From Acidimicrobiaceae bacterium (GTDB lineage Bacteria; Actinomycetota; Acidimicrobiia; Acidimicrobiales; Bog-793), in NCBI GenBank assembly GCA_027306715.1, contig DAHUZG010000331.1, forward strand, positions 1-8,106: a stretch of DNA of 8,106 nt, given 5' to 3'. How positions within the stretch are numbered: the first letter of the stretch is position 1; each line of letters begins with the position of its first letter. The notes beneath the pieces are model-generated. The model was given only the letters and a program-made list of their open reading frames with translations, ran no database searches and was not told the origin of the DNA. Below, one piece after another: positions 5,997 to 8,106 of this stretch. The translations under genes and the position numbers were made by a program.

Positions 5997-6177
5997 ACAT
6001 TCGAGCCGGACAGCTGCCGCCGCTCCGCAGCCGACTTGGCGTTGCTGCTGGTCACCGGTCCGACCCGGATCTGGCTAGCTACTCTGTGCGTCCACCGGCG
6101 CGCTGAGTGCGCAAGAGATTGCCCAGAACAGGCGAAATTGGCGTAATGATCCACTGGTACATCGCGAGGGGTGCGAG

Positions 6178-6183
6178 TAGGCT
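6178..6183 (+). promoter_or_regulatory. Putative -10 box upstream of the sugar dehydrogenase
   Basis: TAGGCT lies six bases before a GTG at 6190, the spacing expected between a -10 box and a leaderless start. The GTG opens a 21-codon ORF ending at 6255. The same hexamer precedes aroH on the other strand. The -35 position (TGGTAC, 17-base spacer) is poor. If active it would give an mRNA with about 210 bases before the dehydrogenase start. Confidence 0.35.
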
Positions 6184-6189
6184 GCCCTT

Positions 6190-6255
6190 GTGAGCCGCGA
6201 TGCGCTGGATCGATCGGCCGGATCCCTCGACAGAGGGAAACGTCATACCGCTTGA
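6190..6255 (+). CDS. Possible 21-residue leaderless leader peptide
   Basis: GTG at 6190 reads MSRDALDRSAGSLDRGKRHTA and stops at TGA 6253-6255. The only support is its start position six bases after a TAGGCT box. The peptide has no run of one amino acid that would indicate classical attenuation, and no Shine-Dalgarno. It may well be chance. Confidence 0.15.
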   Translation: MSRDALDRSAGSLDRGKRHTA

Positions 6256-6388
6256 CCACGGAGTCGTTGCCGAATGTGCGACGACGCCTGCACCAACCGG
6301 ACCATCCGTGCAGCTGACTGTGCAAGGTCGCGCACGCACTCGGGCGCCCATCTACAGCGCAGCGCGATCACCTCAGGCACGATCGCTC

Positions 6389-6398
6389 GGAGAGAGGG
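6389..6398 (+). promoter_or_regulatory. Purine-rich ribosome binding site of the sugar dehydrogenase
   Basis: GGAGAGAGGG immediately precedes the ATG at 6402. GGAG (6389-6392) gives a nine-base spacing and GAGG (6394-6397) a four-base one. It fixes the ATG as the start, which also gives the canonical N-terminal MKKLVVVGQGYVG. Confidence 0.65.
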
Positions 6399-6401
6399 CA
6401 G

Positions 6402-7658
6402 ATGAAGAAGTTAGTAGTGGTCGGCCAGGGCTACGTCGGACTGCCCCTCGCGCTCGAGGCGGTGAGCGCCGGGTACGACGTGATCGGCTACGACGTCGAC
6501 GTCCGGCGCGTCAAGCGCCTCGCCACGGCCGACTCCTACGTCGAGGACATCAGCGACGGGCGACTCGGTGAGGCCCTCGCCAGCGGCCACTACCGCCCGA
6601 CCTACGACGAAGCGGACTGCTCGGGCTACGACGTCGCCGTCATCACCGTGCCGACGCCGCTCAAAGACGGGACGCCCGACCTCTCCTTCGTCGAGGCGGC
6701 GTCGCGCTCTCTCGGCGCCCGTCTCGAACGCGGTGCCTGTGTCATCCTCGAGTCGACCACCTACCCCGGCACCACCGAGGAGCTCGTCCGGCCGATCCTC
6801 GAGGAGAGCTCCGGCCTGCTCGCCGGGCGCGACTTCCACCTCGGCTACAGCCCCGAGCGGATCGACCCCGGCAACAGCCGCTACACCCTCCTCAACACCC
6901 CGAAGGTGGTCTCGGGCATCGACGCCGCGTCACTGGCGGCGGTGAGCGAGTTCTACGGCTCGATCGTCGAGCGCACCGTACCCGTGTCAGGTACGCGTGA
7001 GGCCGAGATGGTCAAGCTCATGGAGAACACCTTCCGCCACGTCAACATCGCGCTCGTCAACGAGCTGGCGATGTTCGCCGCCGACCTCGGCATCGACATC
7101 TGGGAGGCGCTCGACGCGGCGAGCACGAAGCCCTTCGGCTTCATGCGCTTCAACCCCGGGCCCGGGGTCGGGGGCCACTGCCTCCCGGTCGACCCGAGCT
7201 ACCTCGCCTGGGACGTGAAGCGCCGGGTCGGCACCGCCTTCCGCTTCGTCGAGCTGGCCAACGACGTCAACGACCACATGCCCGAGTACGTCGTGCGCCG
7301 GTTGACCCTGGCGCTCAACCAGCTCGGCCAGAGCGTCAACGGCCGCCGCATCCTGCTCATCGGGCTCGCGTACAAGCCGAACACGAGCGACGCCCGCGAG
7401 TCGCCTGCCCTCGTCGTCGCCGAGCGGCTGCTCGCCCTCGGCGCCAAGGTGCGTGCCGTCGAGCCGTACGTCGACGCCGACTGGCTCGAGCTGCCGATCG
7501 CTCTCGTCGAGCTCACCGCCAGGGAGGTGGAGGCCGCCGACGCGGTGGTCATCCTCACCGACCACTCGAACCTCGACTACGACCTCATCACGAGCCACGC
7601 CCGCTACGTGCTCGACACCCGCCACCGCATCAGCGGCCGCTCGGTCGAGCACCTGTGA
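6402..7658 (+). CDS. Nucleotide-sugar 6-dehydrogenase (WbpA/WecC/TviB type)
   Basis: Oxidises C6 of an NDP-sugar to the uronic acid in two NAD-dependent steps in the cytoplasm. The 418-residue protein has the N-terminal NAD motif GQGYVG (8-13) in the form GYVGLPLA, PTPLKDGTPD (84-93), ESTTYPGTTEE (117-127), GYSPERIDPGN (148-158), the central MVKLMENTFRHVN (203-215) with Lys205 and Asn209, the catalytic Cys260 in GGHCLPVDP (257-265), and the C-terminal KPNTSDARESPA (325-336). GYVGLPLA and SPERIDPGN are typical of enzymes acting on UDP-GlcNAc, UDP-GalNAc or UDP-ManNAc rather than UDP-glucose, so UDP-HexNAc is the likely substrate, though not certain. All catalytic residues appear present. A FlaA1/CapD-like gene follows after 31 bases on the same strand, so the two probably form the start of a capsule or exopolysaccharide operon. 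Confidence 0.93.
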   Translation: MKKLVVVGQGYVGLPLALEAVSAGYDVIGYDVDVRRVKRLATADSYVEDISDGRLGEALASGHYRPTYDEADCSGYDVAVITVPTPLKDGTPDLSFVEAASRSLGARLERGACVILESTTYPGTTEELVRPILEESSGLLAGRDFHLGYSPERIDPGNSRYTLLNTPKVVSGIDAASLAAVSEFYGSIVERTVPVSGTREAEMVKLMENTFRHVNIALVNELAMFAADLGIDIWEALDAASTKPFGFMRFNPGPGVGGHCLPVDPSYLAWDVKRRVGTAFRFVELANDVNDHMPEYVVRRLTLALNQLGQSVNGRRILLIGLAYKPNTSDARESPALVVAERLLALGAKVRAVEPYVDADWLELPIALVELTAREVEAADAVVILTDHSNLDYDLITSHARYVLDTRHRISGRSVEHL

Positions 7659-7689
7659 GCCGGGCAGCAGCAAGCAGGGCGGGAACGCC

Positions 7690-8106
7690 GTGACCGTCGA
7701 CGACCTCACCGGGGCGGTGGTCGACCGCGGCCTGGCCCTCAGCACCCGCGAGCGGCGCTTGGTGCTCGCCGCGGGCGACGCCACCTCGTGGTTCGTCGCC
7801 GTGATCATCGGGACGCTGCTGCGTTACGAGTTCGTCTGGCCGCTGCCGCATCTCTCCGGCGTGCTGGCGACGGCGGCACTGGCCGCCGCGCTGCAGCTGG
7901 TCGCCGGCACGGCGAGCGCCCTCTACCGCGGGCATTGGCGCGTCTCGAGCTTCGACGAGGTGGCGGCGATCGGCGCGACGTGGATCGCTGTCCTCGTGGC
8001 CCTGCTCCTCGTCAACCTCATAGACCGTCGGTCCGTGCCGGAGAGCGCCCCGATCATCGGCGGCGTCGTGGCGATCCTGTCGATGATGGCGCTTCGCTAC
8101 CTCGGC
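7690..8106 (+). CDS. N-terminal part of a FlaA1/CapD-like membrane sugar 4,6-dehydratase (partial)
   Basis: The frame starts at GTG 7690 and runs off the window after 139 codons. It shows four hydrophobic segments at about 25-44, 55-78, 92-111 and 121-137, separated by the signature LYRGHWRVSSFDEV (78-91). This arrangement matches the membrane region of long FlaA1/CapD/WbpM-type proteins, whose following Rossmann domain converts UDP-GlcNAc to a 4-keto-6-deoxy sugar; that domain lies outside the window. A purine-rich stretch (AGGGCGGGA, 7676-7684) precedes the GTG. It begins 31 bases after the sugar dehydrogenase stop, so the genes are likely cotranscribed. An undecaprenyl-phosphate sugar transferase also has several N-terminal membrane helices, but the YRGHWR..SFDE motif favours FlaA1/CapD. 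Confidence 0.78.
   Translation, partial: MTVDDLTGAVVDRGLALSTRERRLVLAAGDATSWFVAVIIGTLLRYEFVWPLPHLSGVLATAALAAALQLVAGTASALYRGHWRVSSFDEVAAIGATWIAVLVALLLVNLIDRRSVPESAPIIGGVVAILSMMALRYLG

Larger units (their letters stand above)
5728..6401. other. 674-base divergent intergenic region
   Basis: It separates the leftward aroH operon from the rightward sugar dehydrogenase. It is less GC-rich than the flanking genes, especially 6085-6260. It contains three inverted repeats near aroH, further dyads, and two TAGGCT -10-like boxes, each listed separately. Frames of 60-140 codons exist on both strands, but they overlap one another, lack family motifs and have mixed arginine/serine-rich composition, so I call none of them a gene. 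No tRNA cloverleaf, known riboswitch or intrinsic terminator was recognised. Confidence 0.6.

Noticed and set aside
5999..6007. ATTCGAGCC resembling a tRNA T-loop
   Set aside because: No acceptor, D or anticodon stem can be built around it on either strand.
6253..6258. TTGACC as a -35 box for the sugar dehydrogenase
   Set aside because: No plausible -10 hexamer lies 16-18 bases downstream.
5903..6325. Minus-strand 140-codon ORF in the intergenic region
   Set aside because: Overlaps the other intergenic frames; Arg/Ser-rich, with no Shine-Dalgarno or motif.
6079..6351. Minus-strand 90-codon ORF with a stretch (APLAMYQWIITPISPVLG) faintly like YidD
   Set aside because: The cysteine-containing CRFxPSCS core of YidD is absent and the rest is unlike any family; the resemblance is probably chance or at most a decayed remnant.

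Overview
The window is high-GC DNA. Its GC-rich third positions, GTG/TTG starts and long spurious antisense ORFs look like an actinomycete (Actinomycetota, possibly Acidimicrobiia-like; the lineage is inferred, not proven). It holds six clear genes plus the truncated ends of others. No transposase, integrase, CRISPR array, rRNA or recognisable tRNA was seen.

Layout. Bases 1-127 are the 3' end of an unrecognised plus-strand gene. It converges on a minus-strand block read from high to low coordinates: aroH (AroH-type chorismate mutase, 5727-5359), tyrA (prephenate dehydrogenase with ACT domain, 5353-4280), aroA (EPSP synthase, 4239-2890), a cytidylate kinase fused to a PlsC-type acyltransferase (2774-1275), and a galE-like NAD-dependent sugar epimerase/dehydratase (1116-205). 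The first three genes are tightly spaced and form an aromatic amino acid unit: AroA makes EPSP (the precursor of chorismate), AroH turns chorismate into prephenate, and TyrA commits prephenate to tyrosine. A 115-base gap precedes cmk-plsC. A strong bulged hairpin sits in the 158-base gap before galE, so galE may be a separate unit.

Bases 5728-6401 are a 674-base divergent intergenic region without a convincing gene. On the aroH side it has a -10-like TAGGCT placed for leaderless transcription and three closely spaced inverted repeats. On the other side it has a second TAGGCT in front of a possible 21-codon leaderless ORF, plus further dyads.

Rightward of it lies the start of a surface polysaccharide locus: a nucleotide-sugar 6-dehydrogenase of the WbpA/WecC/TviB type (6402-7658), then the N-terminal membrane part of a FlaA1/CapD-like sugar 4,6-dehydratase (7690 to the window end). 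With the galE-like gene, this suggests UDP-sugar modification for a glycan.

The gene content is mostly ordinary. The best items for a second look are the Cmk-PlsC fusion, the inverted-repeat cluster upstream of aroH, and the putative leaderless starts. I found no evidence of a wholly new system.
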